From: a bacterium | GTDB lineage: Bacteria; UBP15; UBA6099; JAJRTR01 | Length of the DNA stretch: 13,405 bases | Direction: 5' to 3' | NCBI GenBank assembly: GCA_024278215.1 | Contig: JAJRTR010000018.1 | Span: forward strand, 1 to 13,405 | Shown: one piece after another, positions 5,396 through 13,405 of the stretch | How positions within the stretch are numbered: the first letter of the stretch is position 1 | Layout of the letters: the number at the start of each line of letters is the position of its first letter | The notes under the pieces: generated by a model | Databases searched by the model: none | What the model was told of the DNA's origin: nothing | The model's input: only the letters and a program-made list of their open reading frames with translations | Position numbers and translations under genes: made by a program

Positions 5396-6891
5396 CAGAT
5401 TCCCAACAAAGGAATCCCGGTCGGCAACGAGGTTATTCTTCCATACGGGTCGAGCTGGAACTCCGACTCGCCTTCCTCATGCTCGGTGTTATCTTCATAA
5501 GCGGGTATGCTGCCCTGGTAATACATTAGCGGATCAGATGACATTTTCGTCGTCCCGGTCGCCTCTTCAGGAGGTATGACATTTTCAATGGATTCCGGCT
5601 TTTGGGATACGGACGGCGAACCTTCCATCTCGAATTCCGATTCGAACTCCGGCTCTGGTGTTTTTTCCATAATCGTTGCCGGCGCGGCGATTTCCGATGC
5701 TTTTTTAAGCATTTTCACTTCGCCTGTGTTTTCCTCTTCCGCAACGATTTTTTTCTTTTTATCACGTGAAGACTTTTTGTTTTTTGTTTTTTTGTCTTTG
5801 GCTTTTGCCGAACGTTTTTTCTTCGGCTTTTCGGTTTTTTCATCGGTGACATCTTTTTTGCGTTTCGATTCAGGTCTTTTCGAGCGCGAAGGTTTCGCTT
5901 TCTCTTTCGCTGGTTGTTTCTTTTTCGGCAGGTCGAGTTTCGGTTTGGGTTTGCGGCGCGAGGAAGGTGTGAGGTAACTTACGGAAATTTTGGACAGGTT
6001 GCCTGATTCGTCGTCGTTGTTGAAGGCGTAGTCGACCTGGAAGCTGTCGTAATTGAGGCCGACGCCGGCGGAGAATTCGCCGTCGTTGCTGCCGAGGCGG
6101 GCAGTGAAGTTCTGCGCAAGCGTGTATTCCGCGCCGATAGAGAAAAGAGTGTCGTCGAGGTAGTCAGTGTCAAACTGAGCGGAAAGAAGCAGTTTTTCGT
6201 CCATAAACCTGTCGGAAGCGCCGAGCCGGATGTTGAAGGGGACGACATCCGTGCCGATGTCCATGTCGGCGACGTTCTGGAAGACGAGTCCGACGCGGCG
6301 GTTTTCGTTGAATTTCTGCATGAAACCGATGTCGAAGCCGATGCCGGACGCGCTGTAGCCTGCGACTTTCTGTTTTACTGATTTTATCGTAGCGCCTGCC
6401 GACAGGCCGTCGCGCATACGCCAGGGCACGGCATAGGATAGTGAAAAAGCGAATTCGTCGGAGTCGATGACGTCGGTAGGCACCAGGCGCCCGGTGGTGG
6501 AATCCGTACCCGTGACAATAGCGTTGCCGAGTGTGGAATATACGAGATTAAAGCCGAAAGTCGAGTTTTCAAGAGGCAGGGCAAAGCTGAGTGTCTGTGT
6601 TGTGGTGTCGAGGTCGAAAACGGAACGTGACGAGCGCGTGGAAGTGAATTCGTTGCCGCGCAGGTAATAGAGGCCGGCGGGGTTCCAGTATACGGCGCTG
6701 ACGTCGTCGGCGAGTCCGGAGAAGGCGTTGCCCATGCCGAACACGCGGGCGGAGGATCCGTCGATAAAGAAGTCGGTCACAGCGAACGACTCGCCGCTCT
6801 GCTGCGCGGCGGTTGCGAGGTTCACAGCCATAGCGAGCATCAGCACGGTCGCGATGAGAGTGGTGTTTCTTTTAAGTAATTTGTTTTTCAT
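5395..6891 (-). CDS. PorV/UPF0164-like outer-membrane beta-barrel with lysine-rich and acidic tail
   Basis: A 498-residue exported protein. Residues 1-29 are a Sec signal peptide ending ATA-AQQ. Residues 35-75 carry the family hallmark SSARVFGMGNAFSGLADDVS followed by AVYWNPAGL, shared by PorV/PorQ, UPF0164 and FadL-like barrels. Alternating beta-strand pattern continues to about 308. Known PorV proteins are outer-membrane partners of type IX secretion that accept cargo C-terminal domains. The protein does not end with the barrel. Residues 312-381 are about half Lys/Arg, then 382-480 are Glu/Ser/Pro-rich and acidic, and the tail is a short hydrophobic LPTGIPLLGI. ATG 6891 has GAGG 12 nt upstream. 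It lies 53 bp downstream of the giant surface-protein gene on the same strand, so cotranscription is likely. Role as its secretion or anchoring partner is inference. Confidence 0.82.
   Translation of the reverse strand: MKNKLLKRNTTLIATVLMLAMAVNLATAAQQSGESFAVTDFFIDGSSARVFGMGNAFSGLADDVSAVYWNPAGLYYLRGNEFTSTRSSRSVFDLDTTTQTLSFALPLENSTFGFNLVYSTLGNAIVTGTDSTTGRLVPTDVIDSDEFAFSLSYAVPWRMRDGLSAGATIKSVKQKVAGYSASGIGFDIGFMQKFNENRRVGLVFQNVADMDIGTDVVPFNIRLGASDRFMDEKLLLSAQFDTDYLDDTLFSIGAEYTLAQNFTARLGSNDGEFSAGVGLNYDSFQVDYAFNNDDESGNLSKISVSYLTPSSRRKPKPKLDLPKKKQPAKEKAKPSRSKRPESKRKKDVTDEKTEKPKKKRSAKAKDKKTKNKKSSRDKKKKIVAEEENTGEVKMLKKASEIAAPATIMEKTPEPEFESEFEMEGSPSVSQKPESIENVIPPEEATGTTKMSSDPLMYYQGSIPAYEDNTEHEEGESEFQLDPYGRITSLPTGIPLLGI
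5749..5958 (-). other. Lysine-rich low-complexity segment of the PorV-like protein
   Basis: This encodes residues 312-381, in which roughly half the residues are Lys or Arg, in KKK and KPK runs. It begins right after the last recognisable barrel strand (KISVSYL). The plus strand shows a matching T-rich stretch. It may bind peptidoglycan, lipopolysaccharide phosphate or nucleic acid, or the acidic segment that follows. Confidence 0.85.
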
Positions 6892-6944
6892 ACTATGTTT
6901 ATGCCTCGATTTAGAATCCGGTTTTAACCGTAAAGATTGTCTGT

Positions 6945-9900
6945 TTACTGCTTGAATATTGTCAACTTCCCTGTTTTAGTGGTCGTGCCGCGGCTGGTTG
7001 TTGCAACCAGCCTGAATGCGTATATGCCGTTACCGACTATGTGGTTGGACAGGTCGAGGCCATACCACAGGAATTCATTGTAACCGGCATCCGTAAAGAC
7101 TTGGGTTTCCGTGTGGACGAGTTTGCCGGAACGGTTATATATTTCGAGAGTTACCGTTGCCATACTGTCGGCGATCTGGAAAGCGATGCGGGTGGGCTCG
7201 CCGGTGCGCGGATCGAAGATGCCGGGTCCGCTGAAAACGTCGCGCAGAGTCGAGCCGCCCGCGACTTCCACGTCCCATTGCGTCGTCTGCTCGTTCAGGT
7301 TGTAGTCCTTCACAGAGAGTTCGACCGTGTATTTACCGGCAGGCAGCCCGCCTGGATATACTGTGCTGCTCGGGTACCATTTGATGACGCAGTCGGTTGC
7401 GGAAGAGCAATCCGTCGTGTCCGGTGAACTCGAACCGGCTGTAACCGGCTCGCCACTGGAATTTTTCACAGTGACGGCTATCGAGCTTAGATCGACGCCG
7501 ACGCCCTCGTCGCTGAGGCTGACGTGCAGCCTTATTTCGTCGGGATCGACATAGTCGCCGTCGATGATATTGTCGTGATAATTGTCCGTGGAAGCGATGT
7601 AATCCTCGATAGTCGGCGGCACGCGGTCGTCGGATTTGAAGTATATCGAGAAGGTGTCGCCGTAGTTATAGGTTTCGTTTGTGAGTTTGATAGTGACGAC
7701 AGCCTGCCCTTCGGCGGTCGAAGCGATGTAGGCCTCGACAAAACCGGTGGAGTCGGTTGTGAGTTGTTCGTCGGGCGTTATTGACACGGCTGTCGAGTAG
7801 CCGGAGATGCTCGCGTCGATCTCGATGGGTTCGTCCGATATGGCGTTGCCGTACATGTCGTAGACTCGCACCCTGATGATGCCGCGTTCGGAGCCGTCGG
7901 CGGTGATGCGCTCGAGGCCGGAACTCTGGGTGTATGGATAGTCGATAATGGAAAGTTCGGTGCCGCCGTTGTCGTCTACCTTTTGAACGCTGGATTTCTG
8001 TACGTCCGCGGGCAATTGATCGGTGTCGGTTTTTTGTGTTGTTGTCACAGTCAGTGCCGAAACATCGTAGGGGTCCGCCGGGTCGATCGTGTAGCTCTGG
8101 CCGACGGAAGTGAGACCGGTGGATGTGAAAGAGAGACTCGCCTGGCTGGATGATGTAACAGCCTTCGTGTCGTAGTAATAGAAGTCCACAGATTCGGAGC
8201 CGGCGCTGATCTTAACGGAAGACACAGACGACGAAGTCGAAGTCGGATACCTGAATTCGCCGGTGGAAGTATTGGTCGTCGAAAGGCTTATGGTGACATC
8301 TGAGGTCGGGGTGACGGTGTTGCCGTACTGGTCGCGGACGCCGATCTGGAATTTGCCTGAAGGCGTTCCGGCAGTGAGCGGCGACGCGGGGCTCGTGAGT
8401 AGAACAAGCGTATACTCGGCGTCCGGCACGAAGTTGATAACGGCAGTGCCGCCGATGTCGGTATAGCCGACGCTGTCGCTGTCGGTCAGGGACAGGGTAA
8501 CGGTCTGGTATACGCTGTCGGAGAGGGGGATGGTGAAGGTGCCGCTGGCGGCGCGCGCGGCGAGCTGGTTTGTCTGAAGCCCAGAAAGCGCCGTGCCTAT
8601 TGTCGGAGTCGCGAATGTCGGTGAATCCGAATCCACTGATCCCGTCGCGATAATCGTGAATATATCATTACTGTTTGTCACAAGGTTACCGTCCGCGTCG
8701 CGCACGTAACATGTGATGTTGGTGGACATGCCGACGGTAGTTGTCGCATAAGACGATGCGGAGAACTCGACTTTTTTCGGTGCGCCGGGCGCGAAATAGA
8801 TCGTGCCGGAAGCGGTGTCGCCAATGGAAGATTGCGCGTCGACATCGACGGATATAGTCTCGGAAACCGTATCCGTTATGGTGAGTGTAAGCTTTCCGGC
8901 GGTAGTGCTCGCATCAACTATCTGAGAGCTTACAAAGATGTCTATGGTGCCCTCGGTGGCGCTGGTTATAGCCGCGGTTCCGCTGACCGTTACAGTCATT
9001 GTCCAGCTTCCGGTGTCGATGAAATTGCCGTAATCGTCATAAGTTTCGATATAAAACGTGGCCGTTGCATCGGTCGACGTGTCGGCGGTAGTCAGTATGA
9101 TCTGCGTGGGCGTGTCGGTCGTGACAGTTATAGGAAGGTCGGTCGTGTTCGACGCGTGATGCTGCGGCAGGAGTTCGTTGAGCGCGGTGATAGAGGCGAG
9201 TATTTCCTCGCCCGGCGGCGTCTCGACAGTGTCCTCGATAATGATCTGCGCGGTGCCGTCGGTGAGGTAGCCTGTGACAGCCGTGTAGGTGGCGGACATC
9301 AACGCGGTGTTGTCGGGCGATTGCGAAGTGAGAGTGCCGGAGTAAACGTGTTTCTGCGACGCCGGGCTGACGGAACCGCCGGTCATAGAGAAACTCACGC
9401 CGATGTTTCTGGCCGGGCCTGTGCTGATGGCCATGCCGTCGTTGTCGTAGACGGTGACCGTGAGCGGCTCGGCGGATGCGCCCGCGACCATCGTGCCGTC
9501 CTGGGCGGTCAGCGCGATATAGTCTGCGGCGACATAGAGAGTCTGCGTGCCGAAGAACTGGTAATCTTCAGTGATGGTCGACAGGTCGATGGGGCCGATG
9601 TCGACGAGGTCGACCCATTGATCGTCGTCGTAATCGACGTCCTTGATGCTCAGCCAACGTGTGGATGTCGCGACTTTGAACTTGTAGAGTCCCTGCTGGT
9701 TTATCGGGTCGACCTCGACAAACATGTCGGGATAGACCCTGTCGCCGGTGACGGACTCGAAGTAGAAGTTGGTCGTGTTGCCAAGGCCGGAAATGCCGGT
9801 GGGAGTTGAAGTGGCGAACTGGACATATATGCCGACATTGGTCTGGTATTCCAGGCCGCCGCGGAGAGCGTAGTTGCCGGGTTCGGGGGCGGCCGGTATG

Positions 9901-12900
9901 GTGCCGATGTTGCCGTTTTCGCCGATGAGTTTCAGATATGTCTGGCCGTTGCCGGCGCCACCGGGTTCCACGGAGTTAGGCGGAGTTACCGCGTCGATTG
10001 TGTCATAGCCCGATTTAGTTATTGTCAGTCCGGCGGCGGACCACGTGTTGAAATAATACATATTCAGATTCGTGCCCAGGCTGGAGTAGGCGGGTGGAGT
10101 GCCGCCGTGCGCGAGTGTCGCGCCTGTTATCGGGTTGTTGTACTGGTCGTAAAGTTCGACAACCAGCGGGAACTCGAGAGGAACACCCGTGTCGTAGGTG
10201 AAGTCCGGGACGACCACAGTGCCTGTCGCGGAAACCCCGCTCGCCGCGGCGCAGCCGTATACAAAACCCTGTTTCCTGTATTGTACATAATAATTGCCGT
10301 TCGAATGCCCGAGATACCACGCCGGGCCCGCGGCGTCGTAGACCGGTGATACGGCGGGTGTCACTTCCGAACTGCACACGGAATCGGAATAGAGTTTCAC
10401 GGTGTCGGTGCTGCCGAATGCAAGAGTGTTGTTCAGTTCATCTTCGAGCGAGTCGATCATTATCGTATATTCAAGATCGTCGCCCCCGGCGGTGATCCAT
10501 GCGGGTGTCGATTGAGTGGTTGTATTTACATTTATGGAAGCGTCGTCGATTCGTTCCATGTAGCCGGTTTTCAGCAGTTTCACCCAGTGTGCGCCTGTGG
10601 TCTGTGGAGCGATATAGAAAGTAGACGAGGCGGCGTACCATGTCGGGCCGTAAGCCGGGGCCTCCTCGGCGGTGCATGAAGCGTCTGTGCAGATAGTGAT
10701 AGTCTCGGAGCCGTCGAGATCGACGCCGTAGCCGAGTTCCGTAATGATGCTTGCCGTGGCGCCCTGCACAGTGATCTGGTACATGAGGCCGTCGCCGCCG
10801 GTCTGCGTCCAGCCGGGTGAAACCTGCGCCGTGACGGCTGCCGTGATGGTCGCGCCGTCGATTGTGTCGATAAAGCCGTCGCTCTGCACCTCGATTCGTT
10901 TACCGCCTGTCGTGGCGGGCGCGATATACCATGAAGTGCCGGAGAACTGTGATGTAAGCGGTGCCTCGGTCGAGCCGCAGGACGGGTCGAGACACACGGT
11001 GATCGTCTCACTTCCATCGGCGGTGACAGCAACGCCGATCTCTGTTTCCATCATGCCCGTGCCGCTCTGCACGAGAATCTGGAAGGGGAGTCCGTCGCCG
11101 CCCGGGCCGTCCCATGCGGGCACGGCCCTCGTCGTGTTCGACGTCGCGGCGATCTGGGAGCCGTCTACGGTTCGCACGTAGCCGGGTTCGCTGATGCGCA
11201 TGTAGTAATTGCCGTCGAGTGAGGGAGAGATGAACCACGCGCCGGATGCAGCGCTCCAGAACCGCGCGAGTGGCGATTGCGGGTCGCCGCCGCTCGAACA
11301 GTCGAACGCGGCGCATATCTCGACAGTTTCGTCACCGTCGAGTGTCAGCGCGTTGCCGAGTTCGTCCTCGAACGCGCCCGCGCCGCCCGCGACCATGATA
11401 AGATACTGCAGACCGGCATACTGGTTCGATGAGCCGATGACCGGCGCGACGGCGCTGGTGGCGTAGGCGTCGAAATAAAGGATAGTCTGTCCGCTTGTCG
11501 CGGGCTGAAACGCCGCCGCGATGCCGCTGTTGGAAACTTCCGGATTGATGAAACCTGTTTTTCTTATTGTCAGCAGGCCGTTTGTCGATGTCGCCCAGAC
11601 GGCCATGTTCGCGTTCTCGTAATCCGGGGCACCGCCGTTGAAGGTGAGAGTATCCAGTCCGGTCGTGTCCGTCGCGTTGCCGAACTCGTCGGCCATGTAT
11701 ATTTTCAGCGGGTATTTGAGACCGTCCGTGTCGGCCTGCGTCCAGCCGGGCATCACCTGCGGGCCGGACGCGTTCGGAGCTATCGAAGTGTTGTCGATCG
11801 TGTCGACGAAACCGGTTTTGTACATCTTCATCCACGCGGTGGATGTGCTCAGGGGTGCGATGTACCACGACGACGTCAGTGTGTCCCATGTCGGGCCAAG
11901 AACGGGCGACTCCGTACTCGAACAATCGCTCGCCGTACATACGGCCAGAGTTTCCGAGCCCGCCAGGGTGAGGTCCGTGCCGAATTCGTTCTGGAAAACG
12001 CTGCCTGTGTCGTCGACCCTGATCTGGTACATGAGGCCGTCGGCGGCGGCCTGCGTCCAGGCGGGCATCTGCTGCGATGCCGTCGACGCGGTAATGCTCG
12101 CGCCATCGCAGGATTCGATGAAACCGAGATCGTATATTGCAATGTATTTTGTGCCGGTGGAGGCGGGCGCGATGTACCACGAATCGGTGTCGAAGTTGGA
12201 AATAGCCGGCGTTTCCGTCGCTGTGCAGGCGGCGTCGGTGGTGACGCTGACGACTTCGTTGCCGTCGAGTGTAATCGCCGCGCCGATCTCGGACTCGACG
12301 GCTGCCGCGCCGCCCGTGACTTTTATCTGATACTGAAGTCCGTCGCCGGTAGTGTCGTCCCAGTCGGGCGTTTCCTGTGCGGCGGCCGGATCGAGATTGC
12401 GCACTGTACTGTCCGCTGTGCTGACGAACCCTGTGGTCGAGATATGCACGTAGCGCGCCGCGCCGGCGACGCTCGGCGCGATAAACCACGAACTGCTCGC
12501 TGCCGACCACACGCTGCTCGCGGGCGTTTCCGGGCCGGGCGCGCCGCAGCCGACTGCGTTGCAGATTAGAATCTCCTCGGTGCCGTCGAGCGCGAGTTGG
12601 TTGCCCAGTTCGTCTTCATACAAGCCCGCCCCGCCTGTAATTTTCAGAAGGTATTCGAGGCCGCGGTATGTGTTCGCGGAACTGCCGATTGTCGGCGCGG
12701 CGGCGTTCTGCGCGTAGTTCCCGAATGCAAGTACCGTCTGCGAATTCGTCGCGGGCTGGAAGGCGGCGGCCAGGCCGGTGTTTGTGACTTCCGTGTTGAC
12801 GTAACCTGTTTCGGTGATTCTCAGTTGGGCGTTTGTGTCCGTGGCCCAGACAGCCATGTTCGCACTCGAGTAATCCGGGGCAGTCGAGTTGAAGGTGATC

Positions 12901-13405
12901 GAGTCCAGCACGGCGATATTCATCGCTGTGTCGAGTTCGTCGCCGACATAGACTTTGAGCGGGAACTTCAGCCCGTCGGCGGCGGCCATCGTCCATTCGG
13001 GAATCGCCTGCGGGCCCGACGCGGAGGGCGTTATGGCCACGCTGTCTATGGTATCGACATAGCCCGATTTATACATTTTTATATAACGTGAGCTTGTGCT
13101 CGCGGGCGCGATGTACCACGCGGTGCCGTCCCATTCCGGACCGACCGAAGGCGCTTCCGTGCCGGTGCAGGTGCCGTCTGTGCAGACATCCATGGATTCT
13201 GTGCCGTCGAGCGACAGGTCGTTGCCCATTTCGTCCTGGAACTTGCTGCCCGTGTCGACGATTTTGATCTGGTACGGGAGGCCGTCCGCACCCGACCACG
13301 CAGGGCTGACCTGTGTTGTATTCGATGTCGTGATGCTCGAGCCGTCGCAGGTTTCGATGAAGCCGAGATCATAGGCGGCCAGCCACTTATTGCCAGTGCT
13401 CGCGG
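6945..13405 (-). CDS. Giant modular surface protein with tandem beta-repeats, Ig-like domains and FlgD/type IX-like C-terminal domain (5' end outside window)
   Basis: An open frame of at least 2152 codons that continues past the right edge, so the true start and signal peptide are unseen. Layout from N- to C-terminus: about 12 repeat modules of about 100 residues (9540-13405), each with DGL-Y-I, ELG-LDG, WYIAP and GF-DT-DG motifs; then five invasin/Big-type segments marked by D-x-GN turns (DDYGN, DADGN, DQYGN, DMYGN) between about 7630 and 9539; then a further beta domain starting DRVPPTIEDY (about 7260-7628); then a C-terminal FlgD-type domain (6948-7244). Composition is Thr/Ser/Gly/Asp-rich with few Lys, typical of secreted adhesins. 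Cysteines occur mostly as pairs. It is followed after 53 bp by the PorV-like gene. It is probably exported and displayed; adhesion is a likely but unproven role. The ATG at 13229 is internal, not the start. Confidence 0.88.
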   Translation of the reverse strand, partial: ASTGNKWLAAYDLGFIETCDGSSITTSNTTQVSPAWSGADGLPYQIKIVDTGSKFQDEMGNDLSLDGTESMDVCTDGTCTGTEAPSVGPEWDGTAWYIAPASTSSRYIKMYKSGYVDTIDSVAITPSASGPQAIPEWTMAAADGLKFPLKVYVGDELDTAMNIAVLDSITFNSTAPDYSSANMAVWATDTNAQLRITETGYVNTEVTNTGLAAAFQPATNSQTVLAFGNYAQNAAAPTIGSSANTYRGLEYLLKITGGAGLYEDELGNQLALDGTEEILICNAVGCGAPGPETPASSVWSAASSSWFIAPSVAGAARYVHISTTGFVSTADSTVRNLDPAAAQETPDWDDTTGDGLQYQIKVTGGAAAVESEIGAAITLDGNEVVSVTTDAACTATETPAISNFDTDSWYIAPASTGTKYIAIYDLGFIESCDGASITASTASQQMPAWTQAAADGLMYQIRVDDTGSVFQNEFGTDLTLAGSETLAVCTASDCSSTESPVLGPTWDTLTSSWYIAPLSTSTAWMKMYKTGFVDTIDNTSIAPNASGPQVMPGWTQADTDGLKYPLKIYMADEFGNATDTTGLDTLTFNGGAPDYENANMAVWATSTNGLLTIRKTGFINPEVSNSGIAAAFQPATSGQTILYFDAYATSAVAPVIGSSNQYAGLQYLIMVAGGAGAFEDELGNALTLDGDETVEICAAFDCSSGGDPQSPLARFWSAASGAWFISPSLDGNYYMRISEPGYVRTVDGSQIAATSNTTRAVPAWDGPGGDGLPFQILVQSGTGMMETEIGVAVTADGSETITVCLDPSCGSTEAPLTSQFSGTSWYIAPATTGGKRIEVQSDGFIDTIDGATITAAVTAQVSPGWTQTGGDGLMYQITVQGATASIITELGYGVDLDGSETITICTDASCTAEEAPAYGPTWYAASSTFYIAPQTTGAHWVKLLKTGYMERIDDASINVNTTTQSTPAWITAGGDDLEYTIMIDSLEDELNNTLAFGSTDTVKLYSDSVCSSEVTPAVSPVYDAAGPAWYLGHSNGNYYVQYRKQGFVYGCAAASGVSATGTVVVPDFTYDTGVPLEFPLVVELYDQYNNPITGATLAHGGTPPAYSSLGTNLNMYYFNTWSAAGLTITKSGYDTIDAVTPPNSVEPGGAGNGQTYLKLIGENGNIGTIPAAPEPGNYALRGGLEYQTNVGIYVQFATSTPTGISGLGNTTNFYFESVTGDRVYPDMFVEVDPINQQGLYKFKVATSTRWLSIKDVDYDDDQWVDLVDIGPIDLSTITEDYQFFGTQTLYVAADYIALTAQDGTMVAGASAEPLTVTVYDNDGMAISTGPARNIGVSFSMTGGSVSPASQKHVYSGTLTSQSPDNTALMSATYTAVTGYLTDGTAQIIIEDTVETPPGEEILASITALNELLPQHHASNTTDLPITVTTDTPTQIILTTADTSTDATATFYIETYDDYGNFIDTGSWTMTVTVSGTAAITSATEGTIDIFVSSQIVDASTTAGKLTLTITDTVSETISVDVDAQSSIGDTASGTIYFAPGAPKKVEFSASSYATTTVGMSTNITCYVRDADGNLVTNSNDIFTIIATGSVDSDSPTFATPTIGTALSGLQTNQLAARAASGTFTIPLSDSVYQTVTLSLTDSDSVGYTDIGGTAVINFVPDAEYTLVLLTSPASPLTAGTPSGKFQIGVRDQYGNTVTPTSDVTISLSTTNTSTGEFRYPTSTSSSVSSVKISAGSESVDFYYYDTKAVTSSSQASLSFTSTGLTSVGQSYTIDPADPYDVSALTVTTTQKTDTDQLPADVQKSSVQKVDDNGGTELSIIDYPYTQSSGLERITADGSERGIIRVRVYDMYGNAISDEPIEIDASISGYSTAVSITPDEQLTTDSTGFVEAYIASTAEGQAVVTIKLTNETYNYGDTFSIYFKSDDRVPPTIEDYIASTDNYHDNIIDGDYVDPDEIRLHVSLSDEGVGVDLSSIAVTVKNSSGEPVTAGSSSPDTTDCSSATDCVIKWYPSSTVYPGGLPAGKYTVELSVKDYNLNEQTTQWDVEVAGGSTLRDVFSGPGIFDPRTGEPTRIAFQIADSMATVTLEIYNRSGKLVHTETQVFTDAGYNEFLWYGLDLSNHIVGNGIYAFRLVATTSRGTTTKTGKLTIFKQ
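6948..7244 (-). other. C-terminal FlgD/type IX-sorting-like Ig domain of the giant protein
   Basis: The last about 99 residues have the pattern FDP...PTRIAFQI...VTLEIYNRSGKLV...GYNEFLWYGLDLSNHIVGNGIYAFRL...GKLTIFKQ (segments shown). This matches the FlgD Ig-like/type IX type A sorting family (NP-TxI-F-L, V-L-IYD-GR-V, W-G-D--G--V--GIY-y-L, final K-x-x-hydrophobic-K). In Bacteroidota such domains direct cargo across the outer membrane and are removed on anchoring. Whether this one is cleaved is unknown. Confidence 0.75.
9540..10790 (-). repeat. Degenerate third cassette A3-E-B3-C3
   Basis: A3 (10479-10790) is a good copy of A2. It is followed by a divergent module E (10182-10478; SLEDELNNTLAFGS, WYLGHSNGNYYVQYRKQGF), then B3 (9858-10181; LEFPLVVELYDQYNN, GGTPPAYSS), then a weakly related C3 (9540-9857; starts RGGLEYQTNVG, contains an acidic DVDYDDDQ stretch). 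The order differs from A-B-C-D, and similarity fades towards the Ig-like region, consistent with an older edge of the array. Confidence 0.65.
10791..12038 (-). repeat. Super-repeat 2: A2-B2-C2-D2
   Basis: Second copy of the cassette, 1248 bp: A2 11724-12038, B2 11415-11723, C2 11094-11414, D2 10791-11093. Shared DNA words, such as the one at 12020 recurring at 10772 (exactly 1248 bp = 416 codons apart), show duplication of whole cassettes rather than single modules. The frame is intact throughout. Confidence 0.85.
12039..13283 (-). repeat. Super-repeat 1: four-module cassette A1-B1-C1-D1 in the giant protein
   Basis: The four modules start at the DGL-type motif: A1 12975-13283, B1 12663-12974, C1 12342-12662, D1 12039-12341. 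A, C and D share LDG-E--VC and WYIAP/WFIAP motifs. B lacks cysteine and carries TFN--APDY--ANMAVWAT and AAAFQPAT-SQT. The cassette is about 415 residues, and each module is far closer to its counterpart in the next cassette than to its neighbours. The end of a preceding D0 module is visible at 13284-13405. Confidence 0.85.

Noticed and set aside
8832-9809. Long plus-strand frame (325 codons) inside the giant gene
   Set aside because: It is antisense to the Ig-like region, is Arg/Gly-rich as expected for a shadow frame of a Thr/Ser/Asp-rich gene, and shows no known family.
11332-12510. Long minus-strand frame (392 codons) overlapping the giant gene
   Set aside because: Same strand but another frame within the repeat array. 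It is Arg-rich and repeats only because the DNA repeats.
13070-13229. ATG at 13229 as the start of the giant protein
   Set aside because: The same frame stays open to the right edge and encodes a recognisable continuation of the repeat modules, so this Met is internal.
9540-13405. CRISPR-like or intergenic satellite array
   Set aside because: The periodicity is a multiple of three, the frame stays open throughout, and the repeats are diverged protein modules rather than identical short repeats with unique spacers.

Overview
The window looks like a piece of chromosome from a diderm (Gram-negative-type) bacterium outside the well-studied phyla. The housekeeping genes (EF-Tu, RecA, RNase Y) are clearly bacterial. 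The diderm call rests on an outer-membrane beta-barrel of the PorV/UPF0164 type next to a giant secreted repeat protein. I cannot name a phylum from this sequence alone. There is no phage, transposase, CRISPR or rRNA signature.

Positions 1-775 (minus strand) hold a stable-RNA/translation operon: promoter, tRNA-Thr(UGU), tRNA-Tyr(GUA), tRNA-Gly(UCC), tRNA-Thr(GGU), then the start of tuf, which runs off the left edge. This is the same gene order as thrU-tyrU-glyT-thrT-tufB of Escherichia coli. The spacer before tuf carries a 14-bp perfect palindrome and a long three-tier hairpin just ahead of the ribosome binding site.

Positions 776-3906 (plus strand) hold a divergent promoter region with a 12-bp imperfect inverted repeat, then recA (TTG start), a 348-bp gap, and rny (RNase Y). 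A 24-nt hairpin and an exceptionally strong Shine-Dalgarno sequence precede rny, and its true start codon is uncertain. An intrinsic terminator follows at 3972-4013.

Positions 4014-5291 hold a structured non-coding stretch with a 22-nt inverted repeat, and a minus-strand gene for an orphan PhnD-type periplasmic binding protein with its own promoter.

Positions 5395-13405 (minus strand) are a two-gene unit. The upstream gene encodes at least 2152 residues of a modular surface protein, open at the right edge. It has about 100-residue beta-type repeats arranged in a higher-order four-module cassette of about 416 residues, then several invasin/Big-type Ig-like domains, then a C-terminal FlgD/type IX-sorting-like Ig domain. 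The downstream gene encodes a PorV-like outer-membrane barrel with an unusual lysine-rich and then acidic tail. The pairing suggests a type IX-like secretion or anchoring pair, in which the barrel would receive the C-terminal domain of the giant protein. This pair is the most interesting content of the window.
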